NCBI RefSeq assembly: GCF_012034935.1
Contig: NZ_JAATEN010000011.1
Location: forward strand, 1-64,000
Direction of reading: 5' to 3'
Length of the DNA: 64,000 bases
From: Streptomyces zingiberis
GTDB taxonomy: Bacteria > Actinomycetota > Actinomycetes > Streptomycetales > Streptomycetaceae
Part shown: one piece after another, positions 1 to 9,682 of the stretch
Position numbering within the stretch: the first letter of the stretch is position 1
Layout: each line of letters begins with the position of its first letter
Notes under the pieces: model-generated
Told to the model about the DNA's origin: nothing
Database searches by the model: none
The model's input: the letters and a program-made list of their open reading frames with translations, nothing else
Translations under genes and position numbers: made by a program

Positions 1-801
1 GTGCTCCGGGTCACCGGGAATTCACCTCCGCCCCGCACCATCGTGCGCATGGGACGTGTTGCGGAGAGACTTGAGCGGGCTCTGACCGGTTCCGGCATCG
101 GCCTCGGTGACGAGGTGATCGTGCCGTCGTTCGTCGCGGCCGAGGTGGCGGAGGCCGTCCGGTCGTCCGGTGCCACAGCGGTGTTCGCGGACATCGGCGC
201 CGACACCTACTGTCTCTCACCGGACGAGGCGGCGGGCGCCGTCACCGCCCGTACGGCCGCCATCGTGCCCGTCCACCGGTTCGGGCACCGTGCTGATCTG
301 GCCCGCCTCGGGGAGGTGGCCCGGCGCCACGGCCTGCTCCTGCTCGACCAGGAGGAAGACGAGAGCCCTGCGGCGGACACGTTGCGCCGGCAGGCGAACG
401 CCGCCTATCTGACGGCGCGTCTCAAGGGGGTGGAGACGCCACGGGTGCTTCCCGGTGCCGGGCACACCTACCACCAGTACGTCGTCCGGGTACCTGGCAA
501 CGGCCGGCCCGACCGGGACGCGTTCGCCTTGCTGCTGCGAGGCAAGGGCATACCCTGCCGGGTGCCCGTGCCGACCCCCGTCCACCGGACGCGGGACTTC
601 CGCGAGGAGGGTTCCGTCCGGGGCCCGCTCCCGGAGACGGACCGGGCCGCCGATGCCTGTCTGGCCCTGCCGGCCGGGGCCCAGCTGGGCCGGCGTGAGT
701 TGCAGCGGGTGGTGTCCGCCTGCAACGCGCTGGGCGGCCTGCTGGGTTCGCTGCCGCGTCCCCGGGGGAGTGGTCGGACGCACTCCCGCGCTCGGGTATG
801 A
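1..801 (+). CDS. DegT/DnrJ/EryC1/StrS-like protein lacking PLP-binding segments (5' end at window edge)
   Basis: The protein resembles PLP-dependent sugar aminotransferases of the DegT family: a GIGLGDEVIVPSF segment, then GATAVFADI, then the C-terminal KGIPCRVPVPTPVHR and LPETDRAADACLALP segments. Two regions seen in active members are missing. The GTxAL stretch that grips the PLP phosphate is absent just before GIGLGDEV, and the roughly 100-residue middle part with the catalytic lysine is absent between LLLLDQEEDE and the RRQANAAYL helix. The reading frame is intact, so this looks like a non-catalytic relative, not a fresh frameshift. The first in-window codon is GTG and ATG at 49 is an alternative start; the true start may lie upstream of the window. 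It is followed at once by tRNA-Thr. Family assignment is firm, function unknown. Confidence 0.7.
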   Translation: MLRVTGNSPPPRTIVRMGRVAERLERALTGSGIGLGDEVIVPSFVAAEVAEAVRSSGATAVFADIGADTYCLSPDEAAGAVTARTAAIVPVHRFGHRADLARLGEVARRHGLLLLDQEEDESPAADTLRRQANAAYLTARLKGVETPRVLPGAGHTYHQYVVRVPGNGRPDRDAFALLLRGKGIPCRVPVPTPVHRTRDFREEGSVRGPLPETDRAADACLALPAGAQLGRRELQRVVSACNALGGLLGSLPRPRGSGRTHSRARV

Positions 802-817
802 TCGACTCCGTCGACGC

Positions 818-890
818 GCCCCAATAGCTCAGTCGGCAGAGCGTCTCCATGGTAAGGAGAAGGTCTACGGTTCGATTCCGTATTGGGGCT
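818..890 (+). tRNA. tRNA-Thr (anticodon GGT)
   Basis: A complete cloverleaf can be read. The acceptor arm is GCCCCAA pairing with TTGGGGC, the D arm is GCTCAGTCGGCAGAGC, the anticodon stem is TCTCC/GGAGA with loop ATGGTAA (anticodon GGT), and the T arm is TACGG-TTCGATT-CCGTA. The discriminator base is T and no CCA is encoded. It reads Thr codons ACC and ACU. A hairpin terminator follows 11 nt later. Confidence 0.95.
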
Positions 891-901
891 CGAACAGCGC
901 A

Positions 902-925
902 GGCCCCCGTCACATGGCGGGGGCC
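902..925. terminator. Hairpin terminator after tRNA-Thr, shared with osaC
   Basis: GGCCCCCG and CGGGGGCC form a perfect 8-bp stem with an 8-nt loop. It lies 11 nt after the tRNA and 37 nt beyond the stop of the converging osaC, so it can serve both directions. Confidence 0.75.
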
Positions 926-962
926 TTCGTGCTGTCCGGGGAACCCGGAACGGCCGGGCCGG

Positions 963-3782
963 TCAGCCGGAGCCGGGTTCGGCTCGCGGCTCCGGGACGC
1001 GGAGGGCCAGGATGGCCATGTCGTCCGACGCCGGCTCGGCGGCGAAGCGCTCGACGGCACGGAGCACGCGGGCGGCGACCGCGCCCGCCGTCAGCCCCGT
1101 GCAGGTCGCCAGGACGGCGGCCAGGCCGTCGTCGCCGAGCATGCGGAGGCCTTCGCGGCGCTCCGTCACGCCGTCCGTCACGCAGAGCAGGACGTCGCCG
1201 GGGGACAAGGTGACGGTTTCCTCGTGCAGTTCGAGATCGTCCATCACGCCGAGCAGCGGCTGGGGCTCCGCGGCGGTCTCCACCGTTCCGTCCTGCCGCA
1301 GCCGCAGGGGCTGCGGATGGCCCGCACAGACGACCTTGAGCAGCGCGCTGCCGTCCTCCTGGGGCCACAACTCGCCGTAGAGCAGGGTGAGGAAGCGGCT
1401 CCGGGCGCCCTCGTCCAGGATGGCGGCGTTGAGCCGCTCCAGCACGGCGGGGCCGCCGAAGCCCTCACGGGCGAGCAGCCGCAGGGCGTGCCGCGCGAGG
1501 CCGGTGACGGCGGCGGCCTCCGGGCCGGTGCCGCAGACGTCGCCGATGGCGAAGCCGTAGGCGCCGTCCCGGATCGGGAAGAGGTCGTAGAAGTCCCCGC
1601 CGACCTCGTTGCCCTCCCCGGCCGCACGGTAGATCACCTCCACCTCCACGCCCGGGACATCGGGCAGCTCCGGCGGGAGCAGACTGCGCTGGAGGGACTG
1701 GCTGATGGCCGTGCGCTCGGAGTACAGCCGGGAGTTGTCCAGCGCGAGCGCGGCCCGGCGGGACAGATCCTCGGCCAGTTCGAGGATCTCCTGGCGGAAG
1801 TGCTCGTCGGAGGGTTTTCCGAGGGTGAGCATGCCGATCACGCGGTTGCGGGCGACCAGCGGCAGCACCACCGTCTCGCCGCCCACCGCGGAGGCCGTGG
1901 CGAGAGAGGGGCCGGGGCCGTGCGTGGCACCCGAATCGTCACCGAGGCCGACGTTCCGCAGAGAACTGCGGAGCGCGGAGGAGTGCGCGGCGTCGCTGGG
2001 GGCCGTCCACACCCGGGCGCCGGGGGTGGGCACCGGATCGGGCGGGGCGACCTTGCCCAGCAGGGTCTTCAGGCCGTCGATGCGGTCCTCGTCCTCGTGG
2101 AGCACGTAGGAGAGCTCGGGTTCGGCGGACTGGTCGCCGACCGTGTAGACGGCGCACCAGGTGGCGAGGGTCGGGACCGTCATCTGGGCCATCAGCGCGA
2201 GGGTCTGGTCCCGGTCGAGGGTGCCCGCGAGCAGGTCGGAGGCCTCGACGAGGAAGGAGAGCGAGCCGCGGCGGAGCCGCTCCAGCTCGGTGAGGCGGGC
2301 CCGTTCCACGGCCAGGGCGATCCGGTCGGCCGCGAACTGCAGGCGCAGCGCCTCCTCGTTGCTGTAGCGGCCGGCCGCCTCGGCGGCCACGCCCAGCGAA
2401 CCGGTCAGCCGCCCTTCCACCTTGAGGGGGACGGTGACGACGGAGCGCATCCCGGTGCCGGCGAGGAGCGGTACGGCGCCGGGCACCACGGTGAGGTCCT
2501 CGTGGACCGCGGGCATCCGGGCGGAGCCGTACCGTCCGGTGCCGGCCTCGACCGGGACGCGGGCGAAGCGCTGGCGCGCCGAGGGGAGCCCGGTGGAGGC
2601 GCGGACCTCGAGCTCGGTCTCGTCGTCGGTGGCGAGGAGGAGGTAGGCGGCGTCGCCGTCGAGCATGTCCCGGGCGCGCTCCACGGTGCGCTGCAGCAGA
2701 CCGTCGAGGTCGTCCGGGGCCGGGGAGCCGATGAAGACCTCGAAGGGGTCGGTGGCCGAGCCCGGCCGGTCGCCCGGGGCGGTGGCGTCACCGCCGGAAC
2801 CCGTGGGGCGCGAGGCTGTCTGCAGCACGGCGCGTTCGTGATCGCGTACCAGCAGGCAGACCGTGGAGGGCGCCCCGGCCGCGTCCCGGACCCGCAGGTG
2901 GGCGGCGTAGACGGGGACGACCCGGCCGTCGGCGGCCCGGATGCCGTAGGAGCCCTCCCAGCGGGAGAGCTGGAGCGCCTCGGCGATGCCGGTGCTCGTA
3001 CCGGGGGTGTGCGGCCAGGCGGCGAAGTCGGTGAGCCGGCGGCCCAGCGCCTTCGCCGCCTCGTGACCGAAGAGGACCTCGGCGTCCTCGTTCCAGGAGC
3101 TGACGGCGCCGTCGCCGTCGAGCTGGACCACGGCGACCCGGACCCGGGAGTCGGCGACCGGCAGGGCGTCGACGGGGAGGGCCGGGCCGGCGGAGCGGGT
3201 GCCCGCGGGGCGCTCGGGCAGGTCGAGCTGGAACCAGACCTGTTTGTGCGTGGCGCTGTACTCCACGCCCCAGCTGGTGGCGATGGCTCCGCAGAGCATC
3301 AGGCCGCGACCGCCCTCACGGTCGGGATTGGCGGCCTGGGCCGCGTTGAACTGCAGGGGGACGTCGCGTTCCGGGTAGCGGTCGGCGACCTCGACGCGCA
3401 CGCCCCGGTCGGTGCGCAGGCAGAGGACGTCGGCGGCGGTGCCCGCGTGGACCACGGCGTTGGTGACCAGCTCGCTGGTGAGGACGACGGCGTCGTCGAC
3501 GATGTCGGAGTGCCCCCAGCCCTGGAGGGTGTCCCGGACGAAGGCGCGGGCGCCGGCGACGGAGCGGCCGACCGGCGGGAAGGTGGCCGTGGCCTGGGCG
3601 GTGACCACCGCCAGGGCCGGAAGCGGGGCGGGGACGGAGCCGCCGTCCCCGCCCTCGGTCACCCGCATCGGCGGCACGGCCGGGGCACCGGCGAACGCGG
3701 TGCCGTCGGGGCCCCCGGGCGGAGGGCCGTCGTCACCGCCCGTGCCGTCCCGTCGGACCAGGCTGTCGCCCCGCTCCTTCAT
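963..3782 (-). CDS. osaC: OsaC-like multidomain anti-sigma kinase and PP2C phosphatase regulator
   Basis: A cytosolic regulator of about 939 residues. From the N-terminus it has an RsbW-type HATPase (SELVTNAVVHAG; GGRGLMLCGA, about residues 60-200), a PAS domain (SSWNEDAEVLFGHEA), GAF-like domains, and a C-terminal SpoIIE/PP2C phosphatase (EVGGDFYDLF, IGDVCGTGPEAA, SDDMAILALR) with its metal-binding aspartates. In S. coelicolor the homologue OsaC modulates the stress sigma factor SigB after osmotic shock, and the divergent osaA-osaB location agrees. I chose ATG 3782 because GGGAG lies about 6 nt before it; an in-frame ATG at 3839 lacks that support. Switching a SigB-type factor through an anti-anti-sigma protein is family knowledge, not visible here. 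Confidence 0.9.
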   Translation of the reverse strand: MKERGDSLVRRDGTGGDDGPPPGGPDGTAFAGAPAVPPMRVTEGGDGGSVPAPLPALAVVTAQATATFPPVGRSVAGARAFVRDTLQGWGHSDIVDDAVVLTSELVTNAVVHAGTAADVLCLRTDRGVRVEVADRYPERDVPLQFNAAQAANPDREGGRGLMLCGAIATSWGVEYSATHKQVWFQLDLPERPAGTRSAGPALPVDALPVADSRVRVAVVQLDGDGAVSSWNEDAEVLFGHEAAKALGRRLTDFAAWPHTPGTSTGIAEALQLSRWEGSYGIRAADGRVVPVYAAHLRVRDAAGAPSTVCLLVRDHERAVLQTASRPTGSGGDATAPGDRPGSATDPFEVFIGSPAPDDLDGLLQRTVERARDMLDGDAAYLLLATDDETELEVRASTGLPSARQRFARVPVEAGTGRYGSARMPAVHEDLTVVPGAVPLLAGTGMRSVVTVPLKVEGRLTGSLGVAAEAAGRYSNEEALRLQFAADRIALAVERARLTELERLRRGSLSFLVEASDLLAGTLDRDQTLALMAQMTVPTLATWCAVYTVGDQSAEPELSYVLHEDEDRIDGLKTLLGKVAPPDPVPTPGARVWTAPSDAAHSSALRSSLRNVGLGDDSGATHGPGPSLATASAVGGETVVLPLVARNRVIGMLTLGKPSDEHFRQEILELAEDLSRRAALALDNSRLYSERTAISQSLQRSLLPPELPDVPGVEVEVIYRAAGEGNEVGGDFYDLFPIRDGAYGFAIGDVCGTGPEAAAVTGLARHALRLLAREGFGGPAVLERLNAAILDEGARSRFLTLLYGELWPQEDGSALLKVVCAGHPQPLRLRQDGTVETAAEPQPLLGVMDDLELHEETVTLSPGDVLLCVTDGVTERREGLRMLGDDGLAAVLATCTGLTAGAVAARVLRAVERFAAEPASDDMAILALRVPEPRAEPGSG

Positions 3783-4058
3783 TCCACTCCCTACGGCCGG
3801 ACGGCCCGCGGCCGCGGCGCATCCGGGCCTCTGACTCACGTGCTGCGCCTCCGGCGGATCGGCCGGAGGTGGACAGCCGCATGCAAGGTTACTTACCTTC
3901 GCCGTCCGCGAGGATGCCGGTCGCGGGTGATTCCCCCCGGAGAGTGCCGTCGGACGGTGTGCGATGCTGCCGAACTGTTATGGCCTGGTTGGGACGGGGT
4001 GAAACACTGGGCAGGCTTACTGAACCGGGGAGTACGGTCGATCCTGCAGGAGGGCACG

Positions 4059-7000
4059 GTGGAGTCGGGCGCAGCTGCGCGAAGCACCAGGACGCGCGCG
4101 AAGAGCGGGGGCTCCCGTGGCGGCGGGACGACCGAGGTGGACACGGCGGCGCTGGACCGCTTGCTCACCGGGTTGACGGCGATGCGGGACGGAAACTTCC
4201 GGAAACGGCTGAGCGTCTCCGGAGACGGGATCATGGCGGAGATCGCCACCGTGTTCAACGAGGTCGCCGACCGCAATCAGCATCTGACCGGGGAGATCGC
4301 CCGCGTCCGGCGGGTCGTGGGCCGGGAGGGCAAGCTCACGGAGCGGCTGGACACGGGGTCCTGTAAGGGCTCGTGGGCCACCGCGATCGACGGTGCGAAC
4401 GCGCTGGTGGACGATCTGGTGCGGCCGGTGTCGGATGTCGGCCGGGTGCTGTCGGCGGTCGCGGAGGGCGATCTCGAACACCGGATGGATCTTCGCTGGC
4501 AGGGGCCGGGCGGGGCCACGCACCCGCTGCGGGGGGAGTTCCTGAAGGTCGGCCGCACGGTCAACGGCCTGGTGGACCAGTTGTCGGCGTTCACCGACGA
4601 GGTCACGCGGGTGGCCAGCGAGGTGGGCACGGAGGGCAAGCTGGGCGGCCAGGCCAAGGTGCGCGGGGTCTCCGGTTCCTGGAAGGACCTCACGGACTCC
4701 GTCAACACGATGGCGTACCGGCTGACCGCGCAGGTGCGGGACATCGCCCTGGTGACGACGGCGGTGGCCAAGGGTGACCTGTCACGCAAGGTGACCGTCC
4801 ATGTGGCCGGTGAGATGCTGGAGCTGAAGAACACCGTCAACACGATGGTGGATCAGCTCTCCGCGTTCTCCTCGGAAGTGACGCGCGTCGCGCGTGAGGT
4901 GGGCACCGAGGGCGAACTCGGTGGGCAGGCCCAGGTGCCCGGGGTCGCGGGCGTGTGGAAGGACCTCACGGACTCCGTCAACCTCATGGCGGGCAATCTC
5001 ACGGGCCAGGTGCGGGACATCGCCCTGGTGACCACGGCGGTCGCCAAGGGCGACCTGTCGCAGAAGGTGACGGTGACCGCGCGGGGCGAGGTGGCCCAGC
5101 TCGCCGAGACGATCAACACCATGACCGAGACCTTGCGGACCTTCGCCGACGAGGTGACGCGCGTGGCGCGCGAGGTCGGCGCCGAGGGCGAGCTCGGTGG
5201 GCAGGCCCAGGTGCCCGGCGCGGCCGGCATCTGGAAGGACCTGACGGATTCCGTCAATACGGCGTTCCGTAATCTCACCGGTCAGGTGCGGGACATCGCG
5301 CAGGTGACGACGGCGGTGGCCAACGGTGACCTGTCGCAGAAGGTCACCGTGGACGTCTCCGGCGAGATGCTGGAGCTGAAGAACACGGTCAACACGATGG
5401 TGGACCAGCTGTCCGCCTTCGGCGCCGAGGTGACGCGCGTGGCGCGGGAGATCGGGGTCGAGGGTGAGCTGGGTGGCCAGGCGCAGGTCCCGGGCGCGGC
5501 GGGCACCTGGAAGGATCTGACGGATTCCGTCAATACGGCGTTCCGTAATCTCACCGGTCAGGTGCGGAACATCGCGCAGGTGACGACGGCGGTGGCCAAC
5601 GGCGACCTGTCGCAGAAGGTCACCGTCGACGTCTCCGGCGAGATGCTCCAGCTGAAGAACACCGTCAACACGATGGTGGACCAGCTCTCCTCCTTCGCCG
5701 ACCAGGTCACCAGGATGGCCCGGGACGTGGGGACGGAGGGCCGGCTCGGCGGGCAGGCGCGGGTGGACGGGGTCTCCGGCACCTGGAAGGACCTGACCGA
5801 TTCCGTCAACTTCATGGCCGGGAACCTGACCTCACAGGTGCGTCAGATCGCGCAGGTGACGACGGCCGTCGCGCGCGGTGATCTGTCCCAGAAGATCGAG
5901 GTGGACGCGCGGGGCGAGATCCTGGAGCTGAAGAACACCATCAACACGATGGTGGACCAGCTCTCCGCGTTCGCCGACCAGGTGACGCGCGTGGCCCGGG
6001 AGGTGGGCACCGAGGGCAGGCTGGGCGGACAGGCCCAGGTGCCGGGCGTCGCCGGGGTGTGGCGCGACCTCACCGACTCCGTGAACGGGATGGCGGGCAA
6101 CCTCACCGCCCAGGTCCGCAACATCGCGCAGGTCGCCACGGCGGTCGCCCGCGGTGACCTCTCCCAGAAGATCGACGTCGACGCCCGCGGGGAGATCCTG
6201 GAGCTGAAGAACGTCCTCAACACGATGGTGGACCAGCTCTCCTCGTTCGCGGAGCAGGTGACGCGGGTGGCCCGGGAGGTGGGCACCGAGGGCATCCTCG
6301 GCGGCCAGGCGGAGGTGAAGGGCGTCTCCGGCACCTGGAAGGACCTCACCCAGTCCGTCAACGGCATGGCGAACAACCTGACGACGCAGGTGCGGAACAT
6401 CGCGCAGGTGACGACGGCGGTGGCCAACGGCGACCTGTCGCAGAAGGTCACCGTGGACGCGAAGGGCGAGATCCTCGCCCTGGTCACCACCGTCAACACG
6501 ATGGTGGACACGCTGTCGTCGTTCGCGGAGCAGGTGACGCGGGTGGCGCGCGAGGTGGGCACGGAGGGGCAGCTGGGCGGCCAGGCCCGGGTGCGTGACG
6601 TGTCGGGCATCTGGAAGGACCTGACGGACAATGTCAACCTGATGGCGAACAACCTCACCATCCAGGTCCGCAACATCGCCCAGGTGTCCTCGGCGGTGGC
6701 CAACGGCGACCTCACCAAGAAGGTGACCGTCGAGGCGCGCGGCGAGGTGGCGCAGCTCGCCGACACCGTCAACACGATGGTGACCACGCTCTCCTCGTTC
6801 GCCGACGAGGTGACCCGGGTGGCCCGGGAGGTGGGCACGGAGGGCATCCTCGGGGTGCAGGCCCGGGTGCCCGGTGTCGCCGGCACGTGGAAGGACCTCA
6901 CCGAGTCCGTGAACTCGATGGCGTCCAACCTGACCGGCCAGGTCCGCAACATCGCGATGGTGACGACCGCGGTGGCGAAGGGCGACCTGACGAAGAAGAT

Positions 7001-9590
7001 CGACGTGGACGCCCGGGGCGAGATCCTCGAACTCAAGACCACCATCAACACCATGGTGGACCAGCTCTCCTCCTTCGCCGACCAGGTGACGCGCGTGGCG
7101 CGTGAGGTGGGTACCGAGGGGCAGCTCGGTGGTCAGGCCCGGGTACGCAACGTGGACGGCACCTGGCGCGACCTCACCGAGGCGGTCAACGAGATGGCGG
7201 GGAACCTCACCCGCCAGGTGCGGGCGATCGCCGCCGTTGCCGCGGCGGTGACCCGGGGCGACCTCAACCTCAAGATCGACGTCGACGCCGCGGGCGAGAT
7301 CCTGGAGCTCCAGGACAACATCAACACGATGATCGCCACGCTCCGCGAGACCACCCTCGCCAACAAGGAGCAGGACTGGCTGAAGGGCAACCTCGCCCGG
7401 ATCTCCGGCCAGATGCAGGGGCGGCGCGACCTCGCCGACGTCGCCCGGCTGATCATGAGCGAGCTGACCCCCGTGGTCTCCGCGCAGCACGGCGCGTTCT
7501 TCCTCGCCGCTCCGGCCGACTCCGAGTCCACGGAGGTCGCGGCCATCGACGACGAGGGCTCGTACGAGCTGCGCATGATCGGTTCCTACGGCTACTCGAT
7601 GGGGGCCATGCCGACGTCCTTCCGGCCGGGGGAGTCGCTCATCGGCACGGCGGCGGAGGAGAAGCGCGCGATTCTGGTCGAGAACGCGCCGCCCGGCTAC
7701 CTCAAGATCTCCTCGGGGCTGGGCGAGGCCCCGCCGGCGCATGTGATCGTCCTTCCGGTGCTCTTCGAGGGCCGGGTCCTCGGTGTGATCGAGCTGGCCT
7801 CGTTCCAGCCCTTCACCCAGATCCAGAAGGACTTCCTGAGGCAGATCGCGGAGATGATCGCCACGAGCGTCAACACCATCAGCGTCAACACCAAGACCGA
7901 GGTGCTGCTCAAGCAGTCCCAGGAGCTGACGGAGCAGTTGCAGGACCGTTCCGAGGAGCTGGAGAACCGGCAGAAGGCCCTCCAGGCGTCCAACGCCGAA
8001 CTGGAGGAGAAGGCGGAGCTGCTGGCCCGTCAGAACCGCGACATCGAGGTGAAGAACACCGAGATCGAGGAGGCACGGCAGGTGCTGGAGGAGCGGGCCG
8101 AGCAGCTCGCGGTCTCCATGCGCTACAAGTCCGAGTTCCTGGCGAACATGTCGCACGAGCTGCGCACCCCGCTCAACTCGCTGCTGATCCTGGCGAAACT
8201 GCTCGCGGACAACGCCGAGGGCAACCTCTCCCCGAAGCAGGTCGAGTTCGCCGAGACGATCCACGGGGCCGGTTCCGATCTCCTCCAGCTCATCAACGAC
8301 ATCCTCGACCTGTCGAAGGTCGAGGCGGGGAAGATGGACATCAGCCCGTCCCGGATCGCGCTGGTCCAGCTGGTGGACTACGTCGAGGCGACGTTCCGGC
8401 CGCTGACGGCCGAGAAGGGCCTGGACTTCTCCGTCCGGGTCTCGCCGGAGCTGCCGGGCACCCTGCACACCGACGAGCAGCGGCTGTTGCAGGTGCTGCG
8501 GAACCTGCTGTCCAACGCCGTGAAGTTCACCGACAGCGGGGCGGTGGAACTGGTCATCCGCCCGGCCGGCGGCGACGTCCCGGATCCGATCCGGGAGCAG
8601 TTGCTGGAGAGCGGCTCGTTGCAGGAGGTGGACGCGCGGATGATCGCCTTCTCCGTCACGGACACCGGCATCGGTATCGCGGCGAGCAAGATGCGCGTCA
8701 TCTTCGAGGCGTTCAAACAGGCGGACGGCACCACCAGCCGCAAGTACGGCGGCACCGGCCTCGGACTCTCCATCAGCCGGGAGATCGCCCGGCTGCTGGG
8801 CGGGGAGATCTACGCGGCGAGCGAACCGGGCCGCGGCTCGACGTTCACGCTCTATCTGCCGCTCAACCCCGTCGACCTGCCGCCGCAGGGCTACCCGCAG
8901 CTCACCCCGGGGGCCACGGGAGCGATCCGCGGTCCCCGGGAGCTCCCCGCGCCGCTGCCCGAGCCCGCGGTGCCGGGAGAGGGCGCGGAGACGGGAGAGG
9001 GGGCGCCCGCCGAACGGCCGGCGCTCCACCGTGCCACCCCGCGGCGCGCCCTGGAGAGCGGCCGGCATGACGCGGCGGTGCGCCGGCCGGCACCCGCACC
9101 GGCGTCGGAGCCGGTGCGGGAGGAGCCCGCGGAGGAGCCCCGTCCGGCACCGCGGGAGCTGTGGCCCGCCGGGGGCCAGGGGGCGCTGCAGCGCCACGGC
9201 GGTGGCTTCCGCGGGCGGAAGGTGCTGATCGTCGACGACGACATCCGCAACGTCTTCGCGCTGACCAGCGTGTTGGAGCAGCACGGGCTCTCCGTGCTGT
9301 ACGCGGAGAACGGGCGCGAGGGGATCGAGGTCCTGGAGCAGCACGACGACGTGGTGCTGGTGCTGATGGACATCATGATGCCGGAGATGGACGGTTACGC
9401 CACGACGGCGGCGATCCGCCGGATGCCGCAGTTCGCCGGACTGCCCATCATCGCCCTGACCGCCAAGGCGATGAAGGGGGACCGGGAGAAGAGCATCGAG
9501 GCGGGCGCCTCGGACCATGTCACCAAACCCGTGGACCCCGACCATCTGCTGACGGTGATGGAGCAGTGGATGCGGCCCAGGACCGACTGA
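4059..9590 (+). CDS. osaA: OsaA hybrid histidine kinase with poly-HAMP array
   Basis: A hybrid sensor kinase of about 1,843 residues without a clear membrane segment. The N-terminal 1,050 residues are a poly-HAMP array whose core is nine units of exactly 92 residues (VR-IA-VTTAVA-GDLSQKV... to ...TWKDLTDSVN). A GAF domain follows (HGAFFLAA to ASFQPF), then a coiled coil, a HisKA domain (EFLANMSHELRTPLNS, His1366), an HATPase (NLLSNAVKFTD, DTGIGI, GGTGLGLSI), a Pro/Ala-rich linker and a C-terminal receiver (LMDIMMPEMDG, Asp1771). In S. coelicolor OsaA works with OsaB in osmoadaptation. The frame is open far upstream, but GTG 4059 follows AGGAGGG and starts the protein at VESGAAARS, which gives the expected length. 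osaB lies 236 bp downstream. Confidence 0.93.
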   Translation: MESGAAARSTRTRAKSGGSRGGGTTEVDTAALDRLLTGLTAMRDGNFRKRLSVSGDGIMAEIATVFNEVADRNQHLTGEIARVRRVVGREGKLTERLDTGSCKGSWATAIDGANALVDDLVRPVSDVGRVLSAVAEGDLEHRMDLRWQGPGGATHPLRGEFLKVGRTVNGLVDQLSAFTDEVTRVASEVGTEGKLGGQAKVRGVSGSWKDLTDSVNTMAYRLTAQVRDIALVTTAVAKGDLSRKVTVHVAGEMLELKNTVNTMVDQLSAFSSEVTRVAREVGTEGELGGQAQVPGVAGVWKDLTDSVNLMAGNLTGQVRDIALVTTAVAKGDLSQKVTVTARGEVAQLAETINTMTETLRTFADEVTRVAREVGAEGELGGQAQVPGAAGIWKDLTDSVNTAFRNLTGQVRDIAQVTTAVANGDLSQKVTVDVSGEMLELKNTVNTMVDQLSAFGAEVTRVAREIGVEGELGGQAQVPGAAGTWKDLTDSVNTAFRNLTGQVRNIAQVTTAVANGDLSQKVTVDVSGEMLQLKNTVNTMVDQLSSFADQVTRMARDVGTEGRLGGQARVDGVSGTWKDLTDSVNFMAGNLTSQVRQIAQVTTAVARGDLSQKIEVDARGEILELKNTINTMVDQLSAFADQVTRVAREVGTEGRLGGQAQVPGVAGVWRDLTDSVNGMAGNLTAQVRNIAQVATAVARGDLSQKIDVDARGEILELKNVLNTMVDQLSSFAEQVTRVAREVGTEGILGGQAEVKGVSGTWKDLTQSVNGMANNLTTQVRNIAQVTTAVANGDLSQKVTVDAKGEILALVTTVNTMVDTLSSFAEQVTRVAREVGTEGQLGGQARVRDVSGIWKDLTDNVNLMANNLTIQVRNIAQVSSAVANGDLTKKVTVEARGEVAQLADTVNTMVTTLSSFADEVTRVAREVGTEGILGVQARVPGVAGTWKDLTESVNSMASNLTGQVRNIAMVTTAVAKGDLTKKIDVDARGEILELKTTINTMVDQLSSFADQVTRVAREVGTEGQLGGQARVRNVDGTWRDLTEAVNEMAGNLTRQVRAIAAVAAAVTRGDLNLKIDVDAAGEILELQDNINTMIATLRETTLANKEQDWLKGNLARISGQMQGRRDLADVARLIMSELTPVVSAQHGAFFLAAPADSESTEVAAIDDEGSYELRMIGSYGYSMGAMPTSFRPGESLIGTAAEEKRAILVENAPPGYLKISSGLGEAPPAHVIVLPVLFEGRVLGVIELASFQPFTQIQKDFLRQIAEMIATSVNTISVNTKTEVLLKQSQELTEQLQDRSEELENRQKALQASNAELEEKAELLARQNRDIEVKNTEIEEARQVLEERAEQLAVSMRYKSEFLANMSHELRTPLNSLLILAKLLADNAEGNLSPKQVEFAETIHGAGSDLLQLINDILDLSKVEAGKMDISPSRIALVQLVDYVEATFRPLTAEKGLDFSVRVSPELPGTLHTDEQRLLQVLRNLLSNAVKFTDSGAVELVIRPAGGDVPDPIREQLLESGSLQEVDARMIAFSVTDTGIGIAASKMRVIFEAFKQADGTTSRKYGGTGLGLSISREIARLLGGEIYAASEPGRGSTFTLYLPLNPVDLPPQGYPQLTPGATGAIRGPRELPAPLPEPAVPGEGAETGEGAPAERPALHRATPRRALESGRHDAAVRRPAPAPASEPVREEPAEEPRPAPRELWPAGGQGALQRHGGGFRGRKVLIVDDDIRNVFALTSVLEQHGLSVLYAENGREGIEVLEQHDDVVLVLMDIMMPEMDGYATTAAIRRMPQFAGLPIIALTAKAMKGDREKSIEAGASDHVTKPVDPDHLLTVMEQWMRPRTD
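4734..7217 (+). repeat. Nine tandem 276-bp poly-HAMP coding repeats within osaA
   Basis: Every 276 bp the sequence returns to CAGGTGCGG-ACATCGC... (Gln-Val-Arg-x-Ile-Ala). I checked unit starts at 4734 and 5010 and the start of the partial tenth unit at 7218, which fit nine units of exactly 92 codons. Units differ by scattered substitutions but not in length. Each encodes a GDL(S/T)xK(V/I) half and a VTRVAREVGTEGxLGGQA half. Confidence 0.9.
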
Positions 9591-9682
9591 CGGGGGGACG
9601 CCGGTGTGGGAGCGCCGTGGCCGGGGAACTTTCCCGTCCCACGGGACGTTTCCGCTGCGTGCACAGTGACATCCCGGTGACA

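Noticed and set aside
818..890. tRNA-Thr as an integration site for a mobile element.
   Set aside because: The tRNA is intact, no 3'-end duplicate was noticed nearby, and no integrase or excisionase gene is in the window.
849..4058. Upstream extension of the osaA frame through the tRNA and osaC.
   Set aside because: It reads through tRNA-Thr and antisense to osaC, whereas GTG 4059 has a good ribosome binding site and gives the expected OsaA length.
5832..9545. A reverse-strand open frame of over 1,200 codons inside osaA.
   Set aside because: It is a shadow of the GC-rich osaA coding frame. Its translation is Arg/His/Gly-rich with no family resemblance and no ribosome binding site.
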